Positions 36,204 to 44,662 of a stretch of 64,000 nucleotides of DNA are shown here, piece after piece; position 1 is the first letter of the stretch; each line of letters begins with the position of its first letter. This stretch comes from Helicobacter_J cappadocius (GTDB lineage Bacteria; Campylobacterota; Campylobacteria; Campylobacterales; Helicobacteraceae): assembly GCF_030686155.1 (NCBI RefSeq), contig NZ_JAUPEV010000004.1:73215-137214 (forward strand), read 5' to 3'. Position numbers and translations under genes: made by a program. Under the pieces are notes generated by a model, which was not told where the DNA came from, did not search any database, and saw only the letters and a program-made list of their open reading frames with translations.

Positions 36204-37559
36204 TTGAGAGAGTTATTATCCAAACTTCCTAAAACAGATAAAATCCTCAAAGAGAAGATATTTTCTTATCACAATATGTTATTGTTAAAAAAAATCACTC
36301 AATCTCATATAGAAAAACTTCGTCAAGATGCTATCAATGGAATACAAATACCATGCTATGAAGCCATTGTTAATGAAATAGCACTCATCTATAAAGATAC
36401 TCTATCTTCTAATCTGCGTACACTCATAAACGCAACAGGTGTTATCACGCAAACAAACTTGGGTAGAAGTATTTTTTCACGCGAACTACTAGAAGAGATT
36501 ACCCCCCTGCTCTGTGAATATAATAACTTAGAATACGATTTACAAAAAGGTCAAAGGGGCGAGAGATACCAGCATATTTCAAAGCTTATTTCTGCTATTT
36601 TTGATTGTGAAGATTCTATCGTGGTTAATAATAACGCGAGTGCAGTTTTACTTATCGTCAATACTTTTGCCAAAGAAAAAGAGGTCATCATATCACGTGG
36701 AGAACTCATAGAAATTGGAGGGAGTTTTCGCATACCTGAAGTCATTTCCTCAGCAGGAGGAATACTAAAAGAAATTGGTAGCACAAATAAGACACATTTA
36801 ATCGACTACAAAAATGCGATCTGCGAAGAAAGCTCTATGATAATAAAAATTCATCAAAGTAATTTTAAACAAATTGGCTTTACTCAACAAATAGAATTTG
36901 AAGAGCTATCAAAACTAGCTAAGGATCATAATCTGATCGATTACTACGATGTAGGAAGTGGATACATTAATGGTATTCCAACAAAAAATGAGCCTTCTTT
37001 GATAGATATTTCCAAAAATAAGCCTAGTCTAGTAAGTTTTAGTGGGGATAAACTCTTAGGAGGACCACAAGCAGGGATTATATTTGGAAAAAAAGATTTG
37101 ATAGATAAGCTGAAAAAAAATCATCTCTTACGAGCTCTTCGTGTAGATAAATTTACAATCTTTGCACTAGAAGCTACCCTTAGAGCATATTTGCAAAATA
37201 ATCTAAAAGCTATTCCTACAATCGCCATGTTCAAGCAGTCAAAAGAAGAACTCATCAATAAATCTCAAACTCTTTTAGAGTTACTAAAAGATATTTCAAA
37301 CCTTCAATGCCGTATCATTTCATTATTTTCAAAAGCAGGTGCTGGAAGTTTGCCACAAGAAGAATTTCCATCTTATGGCATAGCACTTCATCATAGAAAC
37401 ATAAAAACACAAACCCTAAATGAAGAAATACGTCAAAAAGGTCTGGTTGCCAGAGTACAAAATGATGAAATCCTATTAGATGTGCGATGTATTTCGCCTA
37501 CTGCCTTCAAAAAAATCCAAAATATTTTTCTACAAATCGATAGTGAATATGGAAAATAA
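36204..37559 (+). CDS. selA: L-seryl-tRNA(Sec) selenium transferase
   Basis: 451 residues, PLP enzyme converting Ser-tRNA(Sec) to Sec-tRNA(Sec) with selenophosphate. Family landmarks: LINATGVITQTNLGRSIFS, NNNASAVLLIVNTFAKEKEVIISRGELIEIGG, and PLP lysine in SFSGDKLLGGPQAGIIFG. Start is TTG with AAAAGGGG seven bases upstream; there is no ATG before homology begins. Overlaps selB by 11 bases. selD (selenophosphate synthetase) is not in the window. Confidence 0.96.
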   Translation: MRELLSKLPKTDKILKEKIFSYHNMLLLKKITQSHIEKLRQDAINGIQIPCYEAIVNEIALIYKDTLSSNLRTLINATGVITQTNLGRSIFSRELLEEITPLLCEYNNLEYDLQKGQRGERYQHISKLISAIFDCEDSIVVNNNASAVLLIVNTFAKEKEVIISRGELIEIGGSFRIPEVISSAGGILKEIGSTNKTHLIDYKNAICEESSMIIKIHQSNFKQIGFTQQIEFEELSKLAKDHNLIDYYDVGSGYINGIPTKNEPSLIDISKNKPSLVSFSGDKLLGGPQAGIIFGKKDLIDKLKKNHLLRALRVDKFTIFALEATLRAYLQNNLKAIPTIAMFKQSKEELINKSQTLLELLKDISNLQCRIISLFSKAGAGSLPQEEFPSYGIALHHRNIKTQTLNEEIRQKGLVARVQNDEILLDVRCISPTAFKKIQNIFLQIDSEYGK

Positions 37560-39429
37560 TCTCATCGTAGGCTTAGCTGGACATATTGATCATGGCAAAA
37601 CGAGCTTGATAAAATCCCTCAATGGTTTTGATGGAGATCAAAGAGAAGATGAAAAACAAAGAGGTATCACCTTAGATATTAGTTTTTCCAATCTCGTATT
37701 GCCACCAACACCTTCTGCACCAAATGGAAAAAATATTTCATTTATTGATGTGCCAGGACACGAAAGACTTATTAAAAATATGATTGCAGGAGCTTTTGGA
37801 ATCGATATTTTATTGCTAGTGATTGCTTGTAATGATGGAATAATGCCTCAAACCCTAGAACACCTTCAAATCGCTGATATATTAGGAATTAAAGAGGCGA
37901 TTTGCATCATCACTAAAGTAGATTTATACCCTCCAAATACAGAATTTGTTGATCTGAAAAAACAAATTAATGAATTATTTTCTAAGCTCAAACACATAAA
38001 ACTCAAAATGATTTCAACATTTAGTATTTATAACAAAAACACTCATTATCACCTACTAGAACTATTAACAATCACACAACCACGCAAAAAAGAAGATGAA
38101 TCGTTGTTCCGATATTATATTGATAGAGTATTTAGTATTTCAGGAAAAGGAACCATCCTAAGTGGAACCATCCTAAGTGGAATGATAAAACGAGAAGAAA
38201 AACTATATATTTGCGAACTAAATAGTGAAGCGAATATCAAAACAATCAAAAACCACAATACCGAACTAGAAGAGGCTAGAGCAGGACAGAGAATTGCCTT
38301 TAATCTACGTTCGATAAATTCATCTAGTCTAAAACGAGGATACTTACTGAGCAAAAAAGGTTATTTGCGCGGATTTGATGAATTTGATGTGGTGATTTAT
38401 CCCCTTAAAAATATAGTCTCTACACATAATAGCAATGTGCATTTTTTTATTGGATCAAAAAAATGCAGTGCAAGAATCCATCTGCTAAACACTCCAACAG
38501 AAGATCAGGATTATTGCTTTGCAACCATAAAAACCGAAGAAAAAATCTTTGGGATTTTTGGAGAAAGATTTATTTTAAGAAATTCTGAAGATACCATCGC
38601 TGGAGGAAAAATTCTCTGCCCTATCACAGACCCAATGAAAAAAAAGCAAAAACTGCTTTATTTAGATTATATATCAAAAAAAGATTTTCAAAATGCCTTT
38701 TTACTTTGTTGTTATGTGCATAAAAAAGGATTTGGTCTAGTTAGTTCTATGCAACGTTTCAATCTAACCCATGCAGAAGCACTCAAAATCGCAAAATCCC
38801 TTCCTCAATTATTTTTAGACGAAAAAAATCTTATTATCTACCATCCTGATACATTAAAAATTATAAAAGAAGAAATCTTAAAAATTTTTGCCAAAAACAA
38901 AAATGCTCTCCTTTCTGCTTCAAGTCTGAATGTAAAATTCAAATGGGCTTCTTTAATGATCACGCAAAATGCACTAGATGAATTGTTGGACGAAGGAAAG
39001 ATATACAAAAAAGAAGGGTTTTATTTATCTAGGCAGAACAATATTAAAAATATTTCACAATACCTAGAAGAAACACTTTATAATAAAATAATATCACAAG
39101 GATACTCTCCATCAGCACCTTATGATATTTATAATGAACTTGACATTGATAGAAAGAGCGGGGATAATGCCTTAAAAGCTCTGAGTAAAGCTCAAAAAAT
39201 TGTTCGTCTTCAACACAATCTCTTCATTGGCACTGACACATTAACTGATATTCAAAAAACATTACGTCAGCTTATTAAAGAAAATGGCTATATAGATATT
39301 TTTATCTTAAAAGAAAAAATAGGTTTGAGTCGCAAGTATTTGATAGCTTATTTGGACTATTTGGATCATTTTGAAGATATTACAAACACGCAAGGCAAAC
39401 GCACCTTCAAGTACAAAGATAGCAAATGA
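37549..39429 (+). CDS. selB: Selenocysteine-specific elongation factor
   Basis: 626 residues. GTPase motifs GHIDHGKTSLIKSL, DVPGHERLIKNM and TKVDLY, then EF-Tu-like domains with GKGTILSGTILSGMIK, and C-terminal winged helices (from about residue 400) that bind SECIS hairpins in fdh mRNAs. The ATG at 37549 overlaps the selA end, and the G1 motif starts at residue 10 as expected; a longer upstream frame is spurious. Delivers Sec-tRNA(Sec) to UGA codons. Confidence 0.95.
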   Translation: MENNLIVGLAGHIDHGKTSLIKSLNGFDGDQREDEKQRGITLDISFSNLVLPPTPSAPNGKNISFIDVPGHERLIKNMIAGAFGIDILLLVIACNDGIMPQTLEHLQIADILGIKEAICIITKVDLYPPNTEFVDLKKQINELFSKLKHIKLKMISTFSIYNKNTHYHLLELLTITQPRKKEDESLFRYYIDRVFSISGKGTILSGTILSGMIKREEKLYICELNSEANIKTIKNHNTELEEARAGQRIAFNLRSINSSSLKRGYLLSKKGYLRGFDEFDVVIYPLKNIVSTHNSNVHFFIGSKKCSARIHLLNTPTEDQDYCFATIKTEEKIFGIFGERFILRNSEDTIAGGKILCPITDPMKKKQKLLYLDYISKKDFQNAFLLCCYVHKKGFGLVSSMQRFNLTHAEALKIAKSLPQLFLDEKNLIIYHPDTLKIIKEEILKIFAKNKNALLSASSLNVKFKWASLMITQNALDELLDEGKIYKKEGFYLSRQNNIKNISQYLEETLYNKIISQGYSPSAPYDIYNELDIDRKSGDNALKALSKAQKIVRLQHNLFIGTDTLTDIQKTLRQLIKENGYIDIFILKEKIGLSRKYLIAYLDYLDHFEDITNTQGKRTFKYKDSK

Positions 39430-40475
39430 GACTGGATTTTTTACAAAACTACCCCCTGAACTCAAAATCTAATCAAATCCTAATGGATTATTCTCATCCC
39501 AATATCTCGCCCATCATTCCTCAAGAAAATACAAATTTAAAACAAAAAGCAAAAGAACTCGCTCAAATATTTGGAGGGAATTCTGTAAATTCTTTTGGTT
39601 TTGGCTTTTGTGATTGGTTTACATTGTTCTCCCAAATCTCAAAGTCCCATCAAATCGCCTATGCCATCTCCAATCACCAACAAGCAAACCAAGCAAGTAA
39701 GCATCTCCAAAAGAAGCCAAAAAAACTGATCATTAATCCTAAAAGTGGAGTATTAGAAATCAAATCCATCAACGAGGCAATCCATCAAAACTGCAATTGC
39801 TTTATCATTCCTTTTATAAATCAAGACATACTAACAATCAATGACATCAGCACTATCTCAAAAATATTACAAGAAAAACTTAAAGATTTTATACTCATCA
39901 TAGATATATCTTATGCACAAAGCTCGATGATACCCATCCCAAAAATACTAGATAAAAACACAATTTTTTTACTCAACTCCGAATCTTTAGGTATTTTAAG
40001 GGGAAATGGCGTTTCAATCACAAAGGATTTTTTTGACCCTGAATTACTTTGTGACACTCTAGGTAATATAAAACTTTTTGATGCATTACTTCATGCTATC
40101 AAAAATCCTACCATAAACATCACAGAAGATACAAAAACCATCTTTTATGAGAAGCTAAAAACAATCTTAAAAGAAAATCTATCCCTATTTGCACCGCTAG
40201 AATATACTCTTCCTAATGCACTTCCGCTAAGGTTTCACTCTATCAAAGCTAGGGTATTTCTGCAGAATTTATTAATTGAAGATATTCATGCTATCAACGG
40301 TCAGGAATGTTTATTTGGCTTTTCAAAACCTTCATTTGTGCTTCAAGAAATGGGTTATAGCGAATCTCAAGCAAGGGAGCTTGTAAGCATAAGTTATGCA
40401 GAAATTCAAAATATTGATAAAATCAGTGAAATTTTGAGTCGTGTTTATTTTCAAATCCGCTCGATCGGAATTTGA
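39426..40475 (+). CDS. NifS-like (class V aminotransferase fold) protein lacking the PLP lysine
   Basis: 349 residues. Overlaps selB by four bases (ATGA), so it belongs to the sel operon. Alignment by eye with cysteine desulfurases places Asn/Asp/His-type landmarks: SNHQQANQASKHL, INQDILTINDISTI, ILIIDISYAQSSMIPIP, and the active-site Cys in GQECLFGFSKPSFVL, then the C-terminal MGYSESQARELVSISYAEI. The segment matching the HK(x)YGPKGxG motif reads NSESLGILRGNG, with Glu where the PLP lysine should be. It is probably a selenium- or sulfur-handling protein or pseudoenzyme in Sec synthesis rather than a normal desulfurase. Confidence 0.75.
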   Translation: MRLDFLQNYPLNSKSNQILMDYSHPNISPIIPQENTNLKQKAKELAQIFGGNSVNSFGFGFCDWFTLFSQISKSHQIAYAISNHQQANQASKHLQKKPKKLIINPKSGVLEIKSINEAIHQNCNCFIIPFINQDILTINDISTISKILQEKLKDFILIIDISYAQSSMIPIPKILDKNTIFLLNSESLGILRGNGVSITKDFFDPELLCDTLGNIKLFDALLHAIKNPTINITEDTKTIFYEKLKTILKENLSLFAPLEYTLPNALPLRFHSIKARVFLQNLLIEDIHAINGQECLFGFSKPSFVLQEMGYSESQARELVSISYAEIQNIDKISEILSRVYFQIRSIGI

Positions 40476-40559
40476 ATTTATTTTAAATTAAATCAATTAT
40501 CTGCATTGTTATCAAAAAAAATATTTTGTGATTTTATTTTTAACTGATTTAGCTTGTTT

Positions 40560-41450
40560 TTATTTTTGGATGTTGTTTGCTATTTTGGTAGGGGAGCTTG
40601 AGTTATAAGTAGCATTTTTGCAAACGCTATCTGAAATTTCACCTTTGAGAATCTTTTTTTCTTCTGTTTCACAGATAAATTGCTGTACAATTTCTTTTTT
40701 TATCAAAACAGGCAAATAGGAATCTTCAATAATGCTAAAAATTCCTAAAAAATCTCCGTTTTTATCAAAATATGGTTTTCCAAATGTAAATTTTTCATAA
40801 GAATTAAAAGGCAATGAATAACCATAAGAAACTTCTTTTTCTAGCTTTTCGTTATAATAAGTCTCTTCTCTAATAGGATAAGTCCTCTGTACGCCAAAAG
40901 TATCAGCTTCTTTAATGACCGGGAAATACAAACCATTTTGAATAAGATCTTTTGTAGGCTTTTTAGAAAATATTTTTTGTGCATATTTATCATATATGCG
41001 TTTATGATAATAGCTTTCAGTTCTGACATTACAATAATCATCAGTAAAAGCAGATGTTTTGAGCAATGATAGACCTTTATTGCTATCCATAGCTTTGAGC
41101 TGAAGCTCGGCAACACAGATGAGTGGATCTGCACTGTCATCTTGCATTTTTGCAACAATTTTTTGAGGATATAAACCTAAATGATAAGTAAGCTGAGAAG
41201 ATGTTAAATAGAGACCATTTTGCAACAATAGTGCAAACCCTTGCTTAAAGCTTCCATCTTTGAAATAAGCGGTGATTACAGCTGTACCATAAACCCATTT
41301 GAAAGAATCCAAAGAATCAAACTGTGTTTTTTGAAAACGTCCTTCCAAGTTTGTGGATTCTTCATCTTCAAGTACATCTTCTGAAGCAAACACAAAAGCA
41401 TTTGCTAAAAAAACAAAACAAGCCAAAAATGAAAATATTCTTTTATACAT
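40560..41450 (-). CDS. Secreted protein, possible degenerate trypsin-like fold
   Basis: 296 residues. Signal peptide MYKRIFSFLACFVFLANAFVFA. The mature part has four cysteines likely to form disulfides (LICVAEL, DDYCNVR, QFICETE, DSVCKNA). GTAVITAYFKDGSFKQGFALLLQNG and GKPYFDKNGDFLGIFSIIED resemble the strands around the His and Ser sites of trypsin-like proteases, without an obvious catalytic triad (no Gly-Asp-Ser-Gly). Family not recognised with certainty. Convergent with the sel operon, divergent from the cyclophilin. Confidence 0.7.
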   Translation of the reverse strand: MYKRIFSFLACFVFLANAFVFASEDVLEDEESTNLEGRFQKTQFDSLDSFKWVYGTAVITAYFKDGSFKQGFALLLQNGLYLTSSQLTYHLGLYPQKIVAKMQDDSADPLICVAELQLKAMDSNKGLSLLKTSAFTDDYCNVRTESYYHKRIYDKYAQKIFSKKPTKDLIQNGLYFPVIKEADTFGVQRTYPIREETYYNEKLEKEVSYGYSLPFNSYEKFTFGKPYFDKNGDFLGIFSIIEDSYLPVLIKKEIVQQFICETEEKKILKGEISDSVCKNATYNSSSPTKIANNIQK

Positions 41451-41561
41451 CTTGTTTATCCGCTTCCTTGAAAACTATTTTTGCCAACTTAATAGACTTG
41501 ATAGTCTAAAATCGGTAGAATTTGTGTTTTATTTAATTTAAACCCAAAAAAAGGAAACATT

Positions 41562-42065
41562 ATGGAAGAATTAAAAACATACGACATCAAACAAGAAGAA
41601 CTCCAAAAGCTTCAATACGCTATAATATCGACCCAAAAAGGAGATATGTTGATAAAATTATTTCCTGAAGATGCCCCCCAAACAGTGATGAATTTTGCAA
41701 ATTTATCAAAAAATGGTTTTTATGATGGATTGATTTTTCATCGTGTTATTGATGGATTTGTAGCACAAGGAGGTTGCCCGCATGGAACTGGAACTGGAGG
41801 ACCAGGTTACCGTATCAAATGCGAATTAAGCAACAATCCCAACAAACATAAAAAAGGGTCTATTTCTATGGCTCACGCTGGAAGAGACACTGGCGGGAGT
41901 CAATTTTTTCTCTGCTTTGTGGAACTTCCCCATCTTGATGGCGAACATACCGTATTTGGAAGAATTTCACCTAATGATAAAGAAAGTTTGAAGATATTGG
42001 ATTCTATTTCCCCTAACGATAAGATTATTAACATAAAAATACTAGAAAATCCGCCTCACAAATAA
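41562..42065 (+). CDS. Cyclophilin-type peptidyl-prolyl cis-trans isomerase
   Basis: 167 residues, cytosolic (no signal peptide). Cyclophilin core: FHRVIDGFVAQGGCPHGTGTGGPGY with catalytic Arg, MAHAGRDTGGSQFFLCF with Gln and Phe, and HLDGEHTVFGRI. AAAGGA precedes the ATG. Catalyses proline isomerisation in protein folding. Single gene; a hairpin follows at 42126-42161. Confidence 0.94.
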   Translation: MEELKTYDIKQEELQKLQYAIISTQKGDMLIKLFPEDAPQTVMNFANLSKNGFYDGLIFHRVIDGFVAQGGCPHGTGTGGPGYRIKCELSNNPNKHKKGSISMAHAGRDTGGSQFFLCFVELPHLDGEHTVFGRISPNDKESLKILDSISPNDKIINIKILENPPHK

Positions 42066-42125
42066 ATCCATCATGATCTTTTTGTTGGGTTGTATTTTAA
42101 AAATTTTATAGAATACAGAAAAATA

Positions 42126-42161
42126 TCACTGCCCTATTCCTTCTGAAATAAAGGGTAGTGA
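42126..42161 (+). terminator. Hairpin after the cyclophilin gene
   Basis: TCACTGCCCT pairs with AGGGTAGTGA (one G-T) around a 16-base loop, 60 bases beyond the stop. An A-rich rather than T-rich tail on the plus strand weakens it as an intrinsic terminator. Confidence 0.4.
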
Positions 42162-42331
42162 AGCAAAAATAAAATATTTCTTGTATTAATTTGTTTGTTG
42201 ATAGCCTCTGTGTATATTTTATATATTAGTTCGATACTGGATTTACAAGTAATATATATAATTTATGCACTATTTATACATAAAAAATATGATACTATTT
42301 TAATAAATTTTTAGCTCAAAAAAGAGGCAAA

Positions 42332-44662
42332 ATGGATATAAAAAATGATATTGCAGAATACTTCTTTTCATTAGTTTATCCAGAAACCTATTCAGAGTTC
42401 CATATCGAAAACATTTCTGAAGATGAAAAATCCTTTTTGGAAGAATTTCCTAAAGCTAATATATTACCACTAGAGGACAAAAACACAACAGAGTTATTCG
42501 CAATCATTCTTTCTTGCAATAATAGAAACAAAAATATTTTTTTAAATATGCCTTTTTTTGAAAATCTTTTGAAAAAACTAGGGTTACAATCAAATCAACG
42601 AGATATTCAAGCACTTCAAATACAAGTACTTGAATATATACAAAAACAAGATAACATAAATATCATTTATGAAATTTTTGAACATCTAAGCACTCTCAAA
42701 GTTGGAGGTATTATCCTCTATGAAGAAGAGCAATGTATCAAAACAAGCTTCAAACACTATATACACCAGCTAACGAGCAAACAAAAACTCAAGAAAATTC
42801 CAAAAAGACAAAAACCAAAGGCTTTTAATGTGAAAAATAGCTGGTTTTATCAAAATATTTCCCACATTGAAGAGATACTAGAAGATGCAAAAAAACTTAG
42901 TTTTATGCCCATATGGTTGGCAAAATTTGCAGATATACAAATCAATAATCTAAAACAAGCAAAATTTCATATCTCTATTTGCGGGATCGCAAAATCTGGA
43001 AAATCTACCCTTCTAAACGCATTATTATCTCAGGATGTGCTAGAAATATCTGCAATTCCAGAATCCACAAATAAAATAAAGGTATCTTACGCAAAGGAGC
43101 CTAAGGGAATTGTAAAATTCCTCAATAAAAAAGAGTGGAAAAAATTTATCGAAAATCTATATTTTGATGATGAGCTTAATACACTTATGAAAGAAAATAA
43201 GGAATCTTTTCGCAATCTTACGGATTTATATATTACTGATGATGGCTTAGAATTGGATATGAAAACTGATGATATTAAAAACTACACAAGCAGTAAGCAT
43301 TATTCGAAAATATCCTACCTAGTAAAAGAAATCATTATACAATCTCCAGTAGAATTGCTAAAAAATAATCTGACTCTCATCAACACTCCCAATATCAACA
43401 CTATATTTAATTACAAAGCCCATCAAATAGAAACCTGTATCTCAAAGAGCATCGCCGTTTTATACCTCATCAATGCTTCAAAGCCACATTCGCAAAAAGA
43501 TATTGATTTTTTATCCAATATCATTGCTTATGAAAATTTGGAAAAAGTCCTCATTGTATTTACACGATCTGATTTAGTGAGCCTACCTGATCTAAAAAAC
43601 TTGAGCAGCAGTATTATTGATGATATTAAAAAAACTTCTTCGGGAAATATTAACAAAAACATATCAAAAATAGACTTCATCCCAATTGCGAGTACTCTAG
43701 CCCTACTCCATCGGACAAATCATCAAGATGATGCACTTTTACGTGGATATGATATTGAAGATACGGGTATTATTGCACTTGAAGATTATATTGAAAATAT
43801 TATATTCAAACACCCTACCCAATATACCCAAAAGCTCCTTTTAAATACCTATACAAACCTTGAAAAAATCTTCAAAAAAAGCCTCTCTATATTAGAACAA
43901 TCAAATACTCAAAAAAATATTATAGATTTAGATGAAAAGCTTTCAGATATAAAAAATAAGATATTAGATTTTGCACAAGAAATGTTGCAAACAGTTGAGA
44001 GTACAACAGAAGGAACCAAAATAAAAATAAAAAATCTAGGACTCAACCTCAAGGGCTACTTACTAGATTATATTAACTATGAAAGTTCAAAAAACAACTA
44101 TATCAACGCCTCTAAACTAGAGAATATTATCACAACCAATCTCAAAGATAATCTGAGATACCTTATAGAAAAAACCCAGAGTCATTTCGATAAAAGACTT
44201 GAAACTTTTATCGAAAATATACATTTGGTTTATAGCCTCATTAATCCAGATAAATTCGAAACTGAATTATTGAGATTTTATGAAAATAACTTGAGAGAAA
44301 TCACAAAATATCAATACACAGAAGGAGATCTTAACCTTTATACCAATGAGCTAAAAAAATACATCAATCACATTCTCCGTGATGGAGCAAAGCTAAGGGA
44401 TATTAAAAAGACAATGGATATGGCTTTTGAATTAAGCTATGAAAATATCCTCACATATCTGGATCAAAAAATTGACCGCAAGAAAAAGAATTTTTTAGAC
44501 AAAATATCTCAGATGATTGAATCTATGGAATTTGTAATCAAAAATAATTCTAAACCTTTTATTTCTCCAAATCCAAAAGAAAAAATCTCACAACTTCAAG
44601 AAATCAAAAACATTGAAGAAAAAATTTCTTCGTATATCAAAGAGCTAAGGTTGATTCAATGA
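42332..44662 (+). CDS. Dynamin-like GTPase, first of a pair
   Basis: 776 residues. A 200-residue leader precedes the G domain: G1 GIAKSGKSTLLNALL near 218-232, G4 FTRSDLVSLPDL. Long helical regions follow (EKIFKKSLSILEQSN onward to residue 776), as in bacterial dynamin-like proteins. The G3 segment reads NTPNINT in place of DTPGxxS. The arrangement of two adjacent DLP genes matches Cj0411/Cj0412 of Campylobacter, which form a hetero-oligomeric membrane-tethering pair. The stop overlaps the next ATG by four bases. Expected to act on the inner membrane. Confidence 0.85.
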   Translation: MDIKNDIAEYFFSLVYPETYSEFHIENISEDEKSFLEEFPKANILPLEDKNTTELFAIILSCNNRNKNIFLNMPFFENLLKKLGLQSNQRDIQALQIQVLEYIQKQDNINIIYEIFEHLSTLKVGGIILYEEEQCIKTSFKHYIHQLTSKQKLKKIPKRQKPKAFNVKNSWFYQNISHIEEILEDAKKLSFMPIWLAKFADIQINNLKQAKFHISICGIAKSGKSTLLNALLSQDVLEISAIPESTNKIKVSYAKEPKGIVKFLNKKEWKKFIENLYFDDELNTLMKENKESFRNLTDLYITDDGLELDMKTDDIKNYTSSKHYSKISYLVKEIIIQSPVELLKNNLTLINTPNINTIFNYKAHQIETCISKSIAVLYLINASKPHSQKDIDFLSNIIAYENLEKVLIVFTRSDLVSLPDLKNLSSSIIDDIKKTSSGNINKNISKIDFIPIASTLALLHRTNHQDDALLRGYDIEDTGIIALEDYIENIIFKHPTQYTQKLLLNTYTNLEKIFKKSLSILEQSNTQKNIIDLDEKLSDIKNKILDFAQEMLQTVESTTEGTKIKIKNLGLNLKGYLLDYINYESSKNNYINASKLENIITTNLKDNLRYLIEKTQSHFDKRLETFIENIHLVYSLINPDKFETELLRFYENNLREITKYQYTEGDLNLYTNELKKYINHILRDGAKLRDIKKTMDMAFELSYENILTYLDQKIDRKKKNFLDKISQMIESMEFVIKNNSKPFISPNPKEKISQLQEIKNIEEKISSYIKELRLIQ

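Noticed and set aside
38151..38181. Perfect 15-bp tandem repeat in selB encoding TILSG twice
   Set aside because: The protein segment GKGTILSGTILSG aligns without insertion to the normal G-x-G-T-x-x-x-G-T-x-x-x-G motif of SelB, so it is not an expansion.
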